From NCBI RefSeq assembly GCF_025151535.1, contig NZ_CP102288.1, positions 2,799,501 through 2,863,500 on the forward strand: a stretch of DNA of 64,000 bases, in the 5' to 3' direction. This DNA is from Segatella copri DSM 18205. GTDB lineage: Bacteria > Bacteroidota > Bacteroidia > Bacteroidales > Bacteroidaceae. The notes below the pieces were generated by a model. It was given only the letters and a program-made list of their open reading frames with translations, was not told the origin of the DNA and searched no databases. Position 1 is the first letter of the stretch; the number at the start of each line of letters is the position of its first letter. This document shows, in pieces, positions 54,989-63,934 of the stretch. The translations under genes were made by a program, and so were the position numbers.

Positions 54989-56119
54989 TCACTTTAAAAG
55001 ATGATACATTCCCCCTGCCAGGGTGCGGATGATTCCTTTCATTTCCATCTGGAAGAGGAGGGAGGTGAGGCGGGAGATGTCGATGTTCGACTTCACGCTG
55101 ATGATGTTGATCTGCAGGTCGTTTGTCTTTGAGAGGATGCTGACGATGAGCTCTTCTTCTGTTGATAACTCGGGGAAGAGGCTGCGCTCGATGCCTTGCT
55201 GCTTGGCTCGCATCAGGGTGGCGTCATCCTGCCAGCGCATGTCCTTCGCAAAGTCCTCGGCACTGGTGATGAGCGTGGCGCCGTTGTTGCGTATCAGGTT
55301 GTTGCAGCCCTCGCTGTAGTAATCACCTATTCTGCCCGGGAAGGCGAAGACGTCTCTGCCGTAGGATTGCGAAATATCGCAGGTGATGAGACCGCCGCCG
55401 TGAGCTGCGCTCTCTATCAGGATGCAGGCATCCGACATTCCCGCTACGATGCGGTTGCGGCGCACGAAGTTTATCTTATCAGCGTTTGTACGGGTAAGGA
55501 ATTCGGTGAGCAGTCCGCCCTGTTCTATCATTCTTGCCGCCGTTTCCCGGTGCTGACGGGGATAGAGGTCATCCAGACCGTGAGCCAGCACGCCTATGGT
55601 TTCGTAGCCGTTGGCGAGTGCCTGGCGGTGCGCCACGATGTCCACTCCGTAGGCAAGTCCGCTTATGATGAGCACGTTGGGCGAGAGCTGTTTCAGGTCG
55701 GTGATGAAGCGGCGGATGAGGTCTTCGCCGTAAGGCGTGCAGTGGCGGGTTCCTACGATGTTGATGACGCGCTGCTGGTTGAGGTTGGCGTTGCCTTTAT
55801 AGAAGAGGATGAGGGGTGCGTCATCGCAGTCTTTGAGGCGTTGCGGATAGCGGTCGTCGTTCATCGGAATGGGTTCTATTCCGTAGCGTATGTCGTACTC
55901 CAGCTCTTCCTCAGCGCGTTTTCGGGCTTCTTCGCAGTTCTGTATAGCGCTCACGAGTTTATCCGAGGCATCGGGGAGGATGTCTCTGAGGTTGTTCTTA
56001 TGCTCCAGGATGAGCGTGGCGGAGCCTACCGTTCTGTATAGCTCCAGCATTCCTGCCAGGCTGAAGTAATTGAGCCTTGTCAGGAGGATGGTGTTCAGTA
56101 TTTCCTGTTGATCAGCCAT
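54989..56119 (-). CDS. dprA: DNA-processing protein DprA
   Basis: The 376 residues from the ATG at 56119 have the Rossmann-like DNA-processing domain: GTRHCTPYGEDLIRRF, SGLAYGVDIVAHRQAL, VLAHGLDDLYPRQH, the RNRIVAGMSD and HGGGLIT loops and a final FPGRIGD. A winged helix of DML1 type ends the protein (VSILSKTNDLQINII). DprA loads RecA on incoming single-stranded DNA in natural transformation. It starts 5 nt after the DUF2851 gene ends and so is in the same operon. Confidence 0.95.
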   Translation of the reverse strand: MADQQEILNTILLTRLNYFSLAGMLELYRTVGSATLILEHKNNLRDILPDASDKLVSAIQNCEEARKRAEEELEYDIRYGIEPIPMNDDRYPQRLKDCDDAPLILFYKGNANLNQQRVINIVGTRHCTPYGEDLIRRFITDLKQLSPNVLIISGLAYGVDIVAHRQALANGYETIGVLAHGLDDLYPRQHRETAARMIEQGGLLTEFLTRTNADKINFVRRNRIVAGMSDACILIESAAHGGGLITCDISQSYGRDVFAFPGRIGDYYSEGCNNLIRNNGATLITSAEDFAKDMRWQDDATLMRAKQQGIERSLFPELSTEEELIVSILSKTNDLQINIISVKSNIDISRLTSLLFQMEMKGIIRTLAGGMYHLLK

Positions 56120-56124
56120 AATCT

Positions 56125-57417
56125 TTATCTTTTCAAGTATTCGTAACCTATCCTGCACCTCAGGCATTCCTTCCTGTCGCAGTATTCCTTCTTCAGCTGT
56201 ATGAGTGCCTGGCTATCCCCGGCGTTCTCTACCGGCAGGCCGCATTCCTTCCACATCCTTACTATGTGGTTATTCTCGGCCTTCAGCTCCTCCAGGAAGT
56301 CGAAGGCGCGGTCGCAGTATTTCTCCTCGCCCCGGTGCCTGCCGTAGGCAAAGAGGATGGGAACCACGGTGTTGATGATGAGCAGATTGAGCGAGAAAGG
56401 GGAGAGGTGCTTCTCGTTACGGATGCTCGTGCTGCCGAAGGTATAATGGGTTTCCCAATACTCCGTAACGCTGGTTGAGAGCACCTGCTTCGCCTCCTTC
56501 ACCGTGCTTGCCTCGAGCAGCTGGCTCAGTCCCGCACGGCGGTTATAATAAAGATTGGCTAACTGCGAGATGCGGATGTGAGGGAAGTTCTGCGGACGCA
56601 GACGCAGGAAGCGCCACTGCTTGTAATCCATCGGCTGCAGCGAGAATTTATGCGAGAGATAGAGATATTCGTTCCTCAATCGGGAGAAATAGCCGTCGTT
56701 CAGCGCGTCTTTCTGATATCTTTCGGGAATGGTGTTCAGTTCCAGCAGTCCGGCTTGCCCCAGGAAGATGGCTTCTATCTGGAAGAGGTCGTCGCGATGA
56801 TGGTCTACGGCTCTCAGCGGCAGATGGTAGGCCCACTGCTCGAAGGCGTCGCCGTTGATTCCGAACCCGTAGTTGCGCGCCAGGGTCACGAAGTAGGCGT
56901 TTTCCCAATCGCCGTTACATTGCTTCACGCGCGCCTCTATCGCATCGGTTTTCTGCGATAAGCGCTCGGTTTGCAGGGCGCTCATCCAACTGTGTACGGT
57001 GAGGCGGGTGAGCGATGGGATAATCTGGTAGCAGGGAGGATACTGGTCGATGTTCAGCAGCTCCTGATAATGTTTCGATACGTTGTCGGGGATGTCGAGC
57101 TGCAACTGCACGAGGGGCTCGCCTTTCGAGTTCTTTGCCTCTACATCGATGGTTCCGCAAACGTGCAGGATAACGTTGTCGTAGCGTTCATCCTTATCAT
57201 GTCCGTGCACATACCAGTCGCTTGCCTTGTCGTGAATCTCCACGTTTCCCACCCATAGGGTTCCGTTGAGTTTGATTTTGGCATTGAAGAAATCGGGCCC
57301 TGCATTGCGGTTGTGCAGTCCGGGGTCAATTACTTCCACATCCTGGTGCCAGGTGGTGGTGAGTGGAGAGAGTGGGAAGAGCTTGTGCTTCCACACATAA
57401 TGAAGGAGTTGCTCCAT
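56125..57417 (-). CDS. DUF2851 family protein
   Basis: The start at 57417 fits homologues (MEQLLHYVWKHKLFPL), giving 430 residues. The N-terminal half has IDPGLHNRNAGPDFFNAKI and VGNVEIHDKASDW, the hallmark of DUF2851. The C-terminal end has a CxxC-like CDRKECLRCRIGYEYLK. The family is Bacteroidota-specific with no defined activity. It sits between a thioesterase gene and dprA on the same strand, 5 nt before dprA, so a role in DNA uptake or processing is possible but only by association. Confidence 0.88.
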   Translation of the reverse strand: MEQLLHYVWKHKLFPLSPLTTTWHQDVEVIDPGLHNRNAGPDFFNAKIKLNGTLWVGNVEIHDKASDWYVHGHDKDERYDNVILHVCGTIDVEAKNSKGEPLVQLQLDIPDNVSKHYQELLNIDQYPPCYQIIPSLTRLTVHSWMSALQTERLSQKTDAIEARVKQCNGDWENAYFVTLARNYGFGINGDAFEQWAYHLPLRAVDHHRDDLFQIEAIFLGQAGLLELNTIPERYQKDALNDGYFSRLRNEYLYLSHKFSLQPMDYKQWRFLRLRPQNFPHIRISQLANLYYNRRAGLSQLLEASTVKEAKQVLSTSVTEYWETHYTFGSTSIRNEKHLSPFSLNLLIINTVVPILFAYGRHRGEEKYCDRAFDFLEELKAENNHIVRMWKECGLPVENAGDSQALIQLKKEYCDRKECLRCRIGYEYLKR

Positions 57418-57501
57418 AATGTTTCGGCTTTTATGGTTTATAGGATTGCCTCTTTCGGAACGCAAGTTCTTCGCTCGTGTGCGGAAGGGGTATTGAAAAA
57501 T

Positions 57502-57527
57502 CAGCTGTTAACTGTTAACCTGTTAAC
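57502..57527. repeat. GTTAAC dispersed repeat, copy 3
   Basis: CAGCTGTTAACTGTTAACC then TGTTAAC, between the DUF2851 start and the thioesterase stop; its end overlaps the thioesterase stop codon. Confidence 0.75.
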
Positions 57528-57936
57528 TCTGAGGAGAGAAGTATTTCTCGAATGCCTTGTCGTAGTCCTCGCTGTTGCCCAGCTTTCCGTTGATGAGGCA
57601 GACGAGTTCTACGGTTGCCTTGAGGCAGAGTTTCTCGTCCTTGGCACGGAAGATGTCCTGATGGAAAACATATCTCACGCCCTGCTTCTCCAGCCACAGA
57701 CGTGAGAAGAATTCATCATCGCATTGCAGCGGAACCTTATACTGAAGGTTCATTCTCGCCACCACAGCATCCACGCCCTTGTTGTGCATTTCGGCAAAGC
57801 TGAGGCCGCATTCCTTCAGAAAGAGATGGCGGGTATGTTCCATGTAGTGCAGATAATTGGCATTGTTCACGATGCCCTCAATATCGCACTCATAATCTCT
57901 TACTTCCATCTTTGTCTCAAATATATATCTGCTCAT
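57523..57936 (-). CDS. Acyl-CoA thioesterase, 4HBT family
   Basis: This 137-residue hotdog-fold enzyme has a YbgC/FadM-type active site, with the aspartate-like region DYECDIEGIVNNANYLHYMEHTR. It hydrolyses acyl-CoA thioesters; the physiological acyl chain is unknown. It is the first gene of the thioesterase-DUF2851-dprA run. A minus-strand TATTTTTG-like box precedes it. It is divergent from dapB. Confidence 0.93.
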   Translation of the reverse strand: MSRYIFETKMEVRDYECDIEGIVNNANYLHYMEHTRHLFLKECGLSFAEMHNKGVDAVVARMNLQYKVPLQCDDEFFSRLWLEKQGVRYVFHQDIFRAKDEKLCLKATVELVCLINGKLGNSEDYDKAFEKYFSPQS

Positions 57937-58059
57937 AATTTTCTCTTTTTTAGTTACTAAATGAGGCTAAAAGCCTTAAATCACTGCAAAAATAACCAAA
58001 ATTTTCTATTTATTATTATAATAACAAGGATTTTTCAAGGTTTTTCGAAGAAAAATGTG

Positions 58060-58067
58060 TATTTTTG
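58060..58067 (+). promoter_or_regulatory. -7 box for dapB and a structured leader
   Basis: TATTTTTG lies about 110 nt upstream of the dapB ATG. The leader contains GAAAGC/GCTTTC and GGCAA/TTGCC pairs that can fold into a hairpin. Confidence 0.6.
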
Positions 58068-58176
58068 CATAAAAAAAGCTGCACTCGGCAATTTGAAAGC
58101 AAGCTTTCATTGCGCTCATTTGCATTTTTTTTGCCGAATAGAACAAAAAGTAAGAACAAATAAAAAATAGATAAAG

Positions 58177-58938
58177 ATGAAAATTGCTTTGATCGGCTAC
58201 GGAAAGATGGGACACATGATCGAGGAGATCGCCCTGCAGCGTGGCCACGAAATCGTTTGTAAGATTGACGTGAATAACCCTCAAGACATCGACAGCCCGG
58301 AGTTCTGCTCTGCTGATGTAGCCATTGAGTTTACCAACCCTACTGCCGCCTACGGCAACTATCTGAAGGCTTTCTCTCACAACGTGAAGGTGGTTTCAGG
58401 TTCTACAGGTTGGATGAAAGACCATAAGGAAGACGTGGAGAAACTCTGCGCCGACGGTAAGCAGACCCTCTTCTGGGCGTCTAACTTCAGCATCGGTGTG
58501 GCAATCTTCTCTGCCGTAAACCGCTATCTGGCCAAGATCATGAACGGATTCCCACAGTACTCTGTATGCATGCAGGAAACCCACCACGTTCATAAGCTTG
58601 ATGCGCCATCAGGTACAGCCATCACCCTTGCCGAGGAAATCATCGACAACATCGACAGAAAGAAGGACTGGAAGCGTGGCGTTACTTACTGGACTGAGGA
58701 TGGTCATCACGATGAGGGCGATGCAAACATTACCGATGAGGATTTGGTTATTAACTGCGTACGCGATGGTGAGGTTCCTGGAATCCACGCCGTGATGTAT
58801 GACAGCGATGCTGATATGATTACCATCGAGCACAGCGCCCATTCTCGCAAGGGTTTCGCCCTGGGAGCCGTTCTCGCAGCTGAGTTCACAGCCAACCATT
58901 CCGGCTTGCTCACCACATCAGATTTATTTAAGTTCTAA
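58177..58938 (+). CDS. dapB: 4-hydroxy-tetrahydrodipicolinate reductase
   Basis: The 253 residues begin with a Rossmann motif (GYGKMGHMI) for NAD(P)H. The catalytic stretch is ETHHVHKLDAPSGTA, with its His and Lys. DapB makes tetrahydrodipicolinate for diaminopimelate and lysine. It is 9 nt before lepB and starts the dapB-lepB-lepB2-wbqC run. Confidence 0.97.
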   Translation: MKIALIGYGKMGHMIEEIALQRGHEIVCKIDVNNPQDIDSPEFCSADVAIEFTNPTAAYGNYLKAFSHNVKVVSGSTGWMKDHKEDVEKLCADGKQTLFWASNFSIGVAIFSAVNRYLAKIMNGFPQYSVCMQETHHVHKLDAPSGTAITLAEEIIDNIDRKKDWKRGVTYWTEDGHHDEGDANITDEDLVINCVRDGEVPGIHAVMYDSDADMITIEHSAHSRKGFALGAVLAAEFTANHSGLLTTSDLFKF

Positions 58939-58947
58939 GCAGAAGTT

Positions 58948-60396
58948 ATGATAGACAAGCAGAAACAAAAACTCAATATGAAGGTACAGTGGGCGAAGTT
59001 CGCAGTGGTTCTCGCCCTCTATCTCCTCTTTCTGGTTTGGGTAGAAAGCTGGTTGGGACTCATTGTGGTTCCGTTCATCTTCGACGTTTACATCACCAAG
59101 AAGATTCACTGGCAGTGGTGGAAGGATGAGGAAGGCCCTGTGCGCTTCATCATGAGCTGGGTAGATGCGCTCGTGTTCGCTCTCGTAGCGGTTTATTTCA
59201 TCAACCTCTTCTTCTTCCAGAACTATGTGATTCCGTCTTCCTCTCTCGAAAAGAGTCTCCTCACGGGCGATTATCTCTTCGTGAGCAAGGTAAGCTACGG
59301 TCCTCGCATTCCTGAAACTCCGCTCACCATGCCGCTCACCCAGCACACCATGCCGCTGGTCAACGTGAAGAGCTACATTGAGTGGCCTCACTGGGATTAC
59401 CGCCGCGTGAAGGGATTGGGCAACGTGAAGCTCAACGACATCGTTGTGTTCAACTATCCTGCAGGCGATACGCTCGTCAATGAGGAGCGCTATCAGGCGA
59501 ATGATTACTACCAGATGGTTTACAGCATCGGCGACCAGCTGATGCAGCAGAACGGACAGGAAAGGGATGTGCGCGCGATGAACCCATTGCAGCAGCGCCA
59601 CTATTTTGAGCAGGTTTATGCTACTGGCCGCAACTACATCAGCAGCATGCCGGGCGAATATGGCGACATCATCAGCCGTCCTACCGACCGCCGAGAGAAC
59701 TATGTAAAGCGATGCGTAGGCTTGCCTGGACAGACCCTGCAGATCAAGAACCGCATCGTTTATCTGAACGGAAAGGCAAACAAGGAGCCTGATAACGTGC
59801 AGTATACTTATAAGATGAAGCTCAAGGGCGAGTTCCCAATCGACCTTGCCGATGAGTTGGGAATCACCAACGAAGACCTGCTGATGTATAATCAGAGTGG
59901 CGTGATTCCGCTTACCAAGAAGGCTTACATGGCGCTGAAGGCGAACAGAAAACTCGTAGAGAGCATCTCTATCAATACGGATGCAACCTATGGCGACCTC
60001 TACCCGCTCAACATCTATACCGGCTGGACAAGAGATAATTACGGTCCGGTTTGGATTCCGAAGAAGGGCGAGAGCATCGCTCTTACGCTGAAGAATCTGC
60101 CTGTATACGAGCGCTGCATCAAGGTTTACGAGGGCAACGACCTGAAGGTAGACTACGCTGGCCGCATCTTCATCAACGGCAAGCAGGCGAAGAGCTATAC
60201 CTTCAAGCTCGACTACTACTGGATGATGGGCGACAACCGCCACAACTCAGCCGACAGCCGCTACTGGGGTTTCGTGCCTGAGGATCACATCGTGGGCAAG
60301 CCTATCTTCATCTGGTGGAGCCACAGCCCAGATCATCCGGGCTTCTCGGGCATCCGTTGGAATCGCCTCTTCACTTTTGTAGACAATATTAAGTAA
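58948..60396 (+). CDS. lepB: Signal peptidase I
   Basis: The 482 residues have two or three N-terminal membrane segments. The nucleophile is Ser99 in IPSSSLEKSLLTGD and the general base Lys254 in YVKRCVGLPGQ. The conserved MMGDNRHNSADSRYWGFVP closes the core. It cleaves signal peptides at the outer face of the inner membrane. The long insert between the two halves of the catalytic dyad is typical of Bacteroidota LepB. It follows dapB by 9 nt. Confidence 0.97.
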   Translation: MIDKQKQKLNMKVQWAKFAVVLALYLLFLVWVESWLGLIVVPFIFDVYITKKIHWQWWKDEEGPVRFIMSWVDALVFALVAVYFINLFFFQNYVIPSSSLEKSLLTGDYLFVSKVSYGPRIPETPLTMPLTQHTMPLVNVKSYIEWPHWDYRRVKGLGNVKLNDIVVFNYPAGDTLVNEERYQANDYYQMVYSIGDQLMQQNGQERDVRAMNPLQQRHYFEQVYATGRNYISSMPGEYGDIISRPTDRRENYVKRCVGLPGQTLQIKNRIVYLNGKANKEPDNVQYTYKMKLKGEFPIDLADELGITNEDLLMYNQSGVIPLTKKAYMALKANRKLVESISINTDATYGDLYPLNIYTGWTRDNYGPVWIPKKGESIALTLKNLPVYERCIKVYEGNDLKVDYAGRIFINGKQAKSYTFKLDYYWMMGDNRHNSADSRYWGFVPEDHIVGKPIFIWWSHSPDHPGFSGIRWNRLFTFVDNIK

Positions 60397-60412
60397 GAAA
60401 AAGAAATAAGAA

Positions 60413-60853
60413 TTGAAGACTGCCGTCAAATTCCTAATAGCATTGGTGTTGTCGCTGCTTCTGGCTTGGGCAGTGCGCACCTATGTTTTCACTATCTTCT
60501 CGGTGCCTCAGGGTGGGCTTCCGCCCCAGCTGAAGGCAGGCAACCGGGTGATAGTGAACAGGATTGACTGCGAAAATTTCGGGCGTGGCGATGTGGTTGT
60601 ATTCACCGATACGGTGGTTTACCAGCCCAAGAACCAGCACCGCAAGCGCGTCTTCGAGTCTCATTTCATAGGCAGGATAGAGAAGCTTCCTGGCGATACG
60701 CTGCGCATCGACACCGTGCAGTTCGTCATTCCAACCATCTGCTGCAAGCGCTGCGGCTGTAAGGATTGCCGTTTCTATCTCTTGAAGACGCCAACCGGCC
60801 AGCAGCTCGTTCATAAGCATCAGATGATAGGTAAAGCCTTTAAGCTGTTCTAG
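60413..60853 (+). CDS. Degenerate signal peptidase I-like protein with a cysteine cluster
   Basis: This 146-residue protein starts at a TTG, 16 nt past lepB. A membrane segment (about 5-27) leads a short signal peptidase core. The catalytic dyad is gone: the serine of the VPSGSM motif is Gly35 (VPQGGLPPQL) and the lysine is Gly87 (FIGRIEKLPGD). Where the active peptidase would continue to the GDNR box, it has CCKRCGCKDC (Cys110, 111, 114, 116, 119). I call it a pseudo-enzyme, perhaps a regulator or partner of LepB; whether the cysteines bind metal is unknown. Confidence 0.82.
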   Translation: MKTAVKFLIALVLSLLLAWAVRTYVFTIFSVPQGGLPPQLKAGNRVIVNRIDCENFGRGDVVVFTDTVVYQPKNQHRKRVFESHFIGRIEKLPGDTLRIDTVQFVIPTICCKRCGCKDCRFYLLKTPTGQQLVHKHQMIGKAFKLF

Positions 60854-61003
60854 CTCCCTCGCTCCGCTGCTCCTCTCTCTCTCTCTTGCTCCTCGCCGCT
60901 GCTTAGAGCCCCGCCGGAAGCTTGTCTCCCGTCTGCCCCCGTTCCGAGCGATTCCATCGCTCGTCCCCCTCTTCATCATTAACCCTTCATAACAAAGCAG
61001 AAA

Positions 61004-61621
61004 TTGAAAGCCCTTCTTTCTTCCACATATTTCGGCCCCATCCAGTGGTACCAGAAGCTGAACCGCTACGATGAATGCCTGATAGAGCGCCACGAGAGCT
61101 TTATCAAGCAAACCTATCGTAACCGTATGATCATCCCTACCACCAACGGCCCCCTCTCGCTCACCATCCCCACCAATCACGACATCTCTCTGTCGATGAA
61201 GGACATACGCATCTCCGACCACGCCAACTGGCGCCACGTGCACTGGAATGCGCTCCTTTCCGCCTATGGCGAGAGCCCTTTCTTCGAGTATTATCAGGAC
61301 GACATCCGCCCCTTCTACGAGAAGAAATACGAGTTCCTCTTCGATTTCAACATGGAGACAACCGCGAAGATGATAGAGCTCCTCGACATCCGTCCGAAGA
61401 TTTCAATCACCGAAGCCTATATTCAGAGTAAAGAACTGAAAGAAGAGAATGAAATCAAGGATTTCCGCGATGCGATTCGCCCCAAGAAACCTCTTCTTGA
61501 CCCCGAATTCGAGTCGAAGCGCTATTACCAGGTTTACGAGCAGAAATACGGTTTTCAGCCCAATATGAGCATCCTTGACCTCCTTTTTAATGAAGGCAAC
61601 GAGGCGATATTCTTCCTATAA
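61004..61621 (+). CDS. WbqC-like family protein
   Basis: The 205 residues from a TTG start match the WbqC-like family: ALLSSTYFGPIQWYQKL at the front, then NRMIIPTTNGPLSLTIP, and HWNALLSAYGESPFFEYY. WbqC genes lie in O-antigen and sugar clusters in some bacteria, but the reaction is not established. It lies 150 nt after the signal-peptidase-like gene and is probably in the same transcript. Confidence 0.9.
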   Translation: MKALLSSTYFGPIQWYQKLNRYDECLIERHESFIKQTYRNRMIIPTTNGPLSLTIPTNHDISLSMKDIRISDHANWRHVHWNALLSAYGESPFFEYYQDDIRPFYEKKYEFLFDFNMETTAKMIELLDIRPKISITEAYIQSKELKEENEIKDFRDAIRPKKPLLDPEFESKRYYQVYEQKYGFQPNMSILDLLFNEGNEAIFFL

Positions 61622-61814
61622 GAGAAGAGTATCGCCTTGTTGTTTTCCCTCCCGTTAACAAAACTTACTCATAGTTTTCTGCCCCGCAACTCATGGTTTT
61701 CCGCTCTAAAAAGCCCTTTTTTCTGCATCGCGATGCATTCCCTGTTCCGTCGCGACGCAACATTTCTTCCCTCGCGATGCATGATCCATCCCCTCGTGAG
61801 GCTTCATTTAGCCC

Positions 61815-61900
61815 CCTTTCCAGCCATCATTTAAGCCTCGTATCAGTCATCATTTATGCCTCTCTCCAGTCATCATATAAGCCCGTAAAACGGGCTGTAG
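61815..61900. repeat. Tandem CATCATTTAAGCC-like units
   Basis: CAGCCATCATTTAAGCC, CAGTCATCATTTATGCC and CAGTCATCATATAAGCC repeat about every 26 nt. Confidence 0.7.
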
Positions 61901-62004
61901 CAGGGCGTTTGAGCTTTTTTCTGACAAGGCTCAGCCAGCCATCTTTAACAAGTATCGGGAGAGAACGCATTTCTGATGGAAGAAGGGCGCTCTGAGAGCA
62001 AAAG

Positions 62005-62025
62005 GTTAACAGGTTAACAGTTAAC
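62005..62025. repeat. GTTAAC dispersed repeat, copy 4 (reverse orientation)
   Basis: GTTAACAGGTTAACAGTTAAC is the reverse complement of the other copies. Together with copy 5 it frames about 100 nt. Confidence 0.75.
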
Positions 62026-62122
62026 ACCCCAATAATGCATACTTCCATCCACACACTTATATAAAAATAAGTATATATATATTATTATATAATAAGGTAC
62101 GCGAGGGGGCCATGCAAAAAAC

Positions 62123-62148
62123 GGCTGTTAACTGTTAACCCTGTTAAC
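62123..62148. repeat. GTTAAC dispersed repeat, copy 5
   Basis: GGCTGTTAACTGTTAACCC then TGTTAAC, with one extra C against the other copies. Confidence 0.75.
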
Positions 62149-62272
62149 CCCCTCGGCTTCTCTGTCCCCTCTTTTAGGAAATTTAAACAAGAATGCTTGG
62201 TGGTTTCATCGAAAAACCTTACTTTTGTAACCTGACTGCAAACAAACGTAAAAACAATAATAACAACATAAA

Positions 62273-63934
62273 ATGAAGAATCTCACATTCCATATCGTAG
62301 GACTCACCCATAATGACGTGAAAGGCCATGAGGTAGAGTATGCTAAAGAAGCAGAGGGGAGAACCATCTGCCTCGTGCCCGATGACGCCAACACCTTCGA
62401 CATGCTGGCGGTGAAAGCTTATGACAAACAGCAGCTCATAGGCTATGTTTCAGCCCTGGAAGGCGAGGACGTACGCGCCCTTATCATCGCCCGTAAGGAG
62501 CGGAACCTGCGCACCCGCTGCATAGGCTGCAACAGCAAGAACGAGGGCGATAAGGCTGGATTGCAGCTCATGGTGAGGGCGCTCTCTGATGTTTCTGATG
62601 AGGAGATGGAGCAGGCGCGCCGCGAAATATATGATGATAAGATTTATGATGACTGGCAATACTCCGGTCCTGTGCTGCCCATCGAACAGCTCACCCGCTT
62701 CAGCGACTGCACTATGATGCTCGAAGGCGTCATCAACAGCATCATCCGTCTCCAGAATACGCTCTCTGAAGGCGCTTCCGATAAAGGTTCTTCTGCATCC
62801 GATAACTCCTCTTCTGCATCCGATAAAACCTCTTCTGTGGCAGAGAACCGTTTTCTTGATGCAGAAACTGAGGTGATACTGCGCGAGGACCTTGCTGATT
62901 GCCTTTCTGAGGCAAGAGAGCGGCTCAGCAGTTTCCTCGAAATCCAGCGCAGCGATTATTCCCGCGAAATGACGCAGGCCAGAAGCCGCATTCTTCATAA
63001 GCTGGAGCAGATAGACGATGAGGAACTGCAGCGACTCCGGGCCGTTTTGCTTACCGAGATGGGATTCATCACCAGTTCGGCTTACCGCGAGCGTGCGGCC
63101 TATTCTTTCTTCGTAGAAGCCCCGAATGCCATCAAGAAGAAGCAGACGGGCACCTACGATTATAAAGACCAGCTGGACGCCATAGAACAGCAGCTGCACG
63201 CCTTCCCCCACAATCTCTACCCAACATTCAAGGCCGACCCTGTAGATTTCCTCCGTCAGGTGTTCTATAAGCGTGTGCCAAGAAAGAAGATGCTCCAGTT
63301 GCTCTCGGGCATCGTGCTGATGATTATGAACGGCAGGGTGGACGATGTGAAGCAGTGGGGCAAGCACGGCGATGAGGAGTCGATGAAGGCGATGAAGGCG
63401 GTGGGTGCCAAGCCTTCAAACGAAGTGAAGAAAGAAAAATTCATGGAACTGGTTGATTTGGTAATTCCGAAGATAGCGGTTTATAAGAAAAAAGGCTGTC
63501 CTGAATTGCTGGTGAAAAAGCAATCCGACTGGTTCCCTGTGTTCCGACTCTTAAACGGGTGGGGGCTATTCGATATGGGAGCTCCTACAGCCTTCTGCAA
63601 ACATCTGGCCCACCTGTATGAAAAACTACCTCCGGAGAATACGGAGCGTGCTCCGCTCTGCAAATGGAAGGATCTTACGCAGGCGAAATCTGCACCTTTC
63701 GAATATGCGGCTCTGGAATGGTGGAAACTTGATTCAGGTGAGTTGGGCTCGGTAAGCAAGGAAAGATTCAATCGTTATTGTGATATTGTGAATGCTTTCA
63801 AGATGATTATGGGAACAACAGCCAGTTCGGAGAATGTGAACTTGAGGGAAATCTTGCCGAAACTGGTGGATGAGAAAGTGCCAACCTCGAACACCATGAA
63901 AGATGACGAGATGATGGCGAGTGATGGTAGCTAG
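62273..63934 (+). CDS. HIRAN-domain protein with an unassigned C-terminal region
   Basis: The 553 residues start with a HIRAN-like domain (about 1-85): RTICLVPDDANTFDMLAVKAY and GYVSALEGEDV match its core. HIRAN binds DNA 3' ends in repair proteins. A low-complexity linker with three ASD(K/N)xSS heptads lies near residues 168-190. A helical middle follows, then a C-terminal part (DWFPVFRLLNGWGLFDMG, ERFNRYCDIVNAFKMIM) that I recognise as common to many Prevotella/Bacteroides hypothetical proteins but cannot name. DNA-end recognition is inferred; no nuclease or helicase motif was seen. Confidence 0.8.
   Translation: MKNLTFHIVGLTHNDVKGHEVEYAKEAEGRTICLVPDDANTFDMLAVKAYDKQQLIGYVSALEGEDVRALIIARKERNLRTRCIGCNSKNEGDKAGLQLMVRALSDVSDEEMEQARREIYDDKIYDDWQYSGPVLPIEQLTRFSDCTMMLEGVINSIIRLQNTLSEGASDKGSSASDNSSSASDKTSSVAENRFLDAETEVILREDLADCLSEARERLSSFLEIQRSDYSREMTQARSRILHKLEQIDDEELQRLRAVLLTEMGFITSSAYRERAAYSFFVEAPNAIKKKQTGTYDYKDQLDAIEQQLHAFPHNLYPTFKADPVDFLRQVFYKRVPRKKMLQLLSGIVLMIMNGRVDDVKQWGKHGDEESMKAMKAVGAKPSNEVKKEKFMELVDLVIPKIAVYKKKGCPELLVKKQSDWFPVFRLLNGWGLFDMGAPTAFCKHLAHLYEKLPPENTERAPLCKWKDLTQAKSAPFEYAALEWWKLDSGELGSVSKERFNRYCDIVNAFKMIMGTTASSENVNLREILPKLVDEKVPTSNTMKDDEMMASDGS

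Larger units (their letters stand above)
61622..62272. other. 651-bp gap of dispersed repeats
   Basis: No gene was found. The gap holds GCGATGCAT-type repeats (61727-61790), a run of CATCATTTAAGCC-like units (about 61825-61880), two GTTAAC elements in opposite orientation (62005 and 62123) and an AT-rich stretch. Confidence 0.7.

Noticed and set aside
58924..60243. 439-codon frame opposite lepB
   Set aside because: Antisense shadow; lepB carries the full catalytic motifs.
61693..61995. 100-codon plus-strand frame after the WbqC-like gene
   Set aside because: It translates a patch of tandem repeats; no ribosome binding site and no signal of selection.
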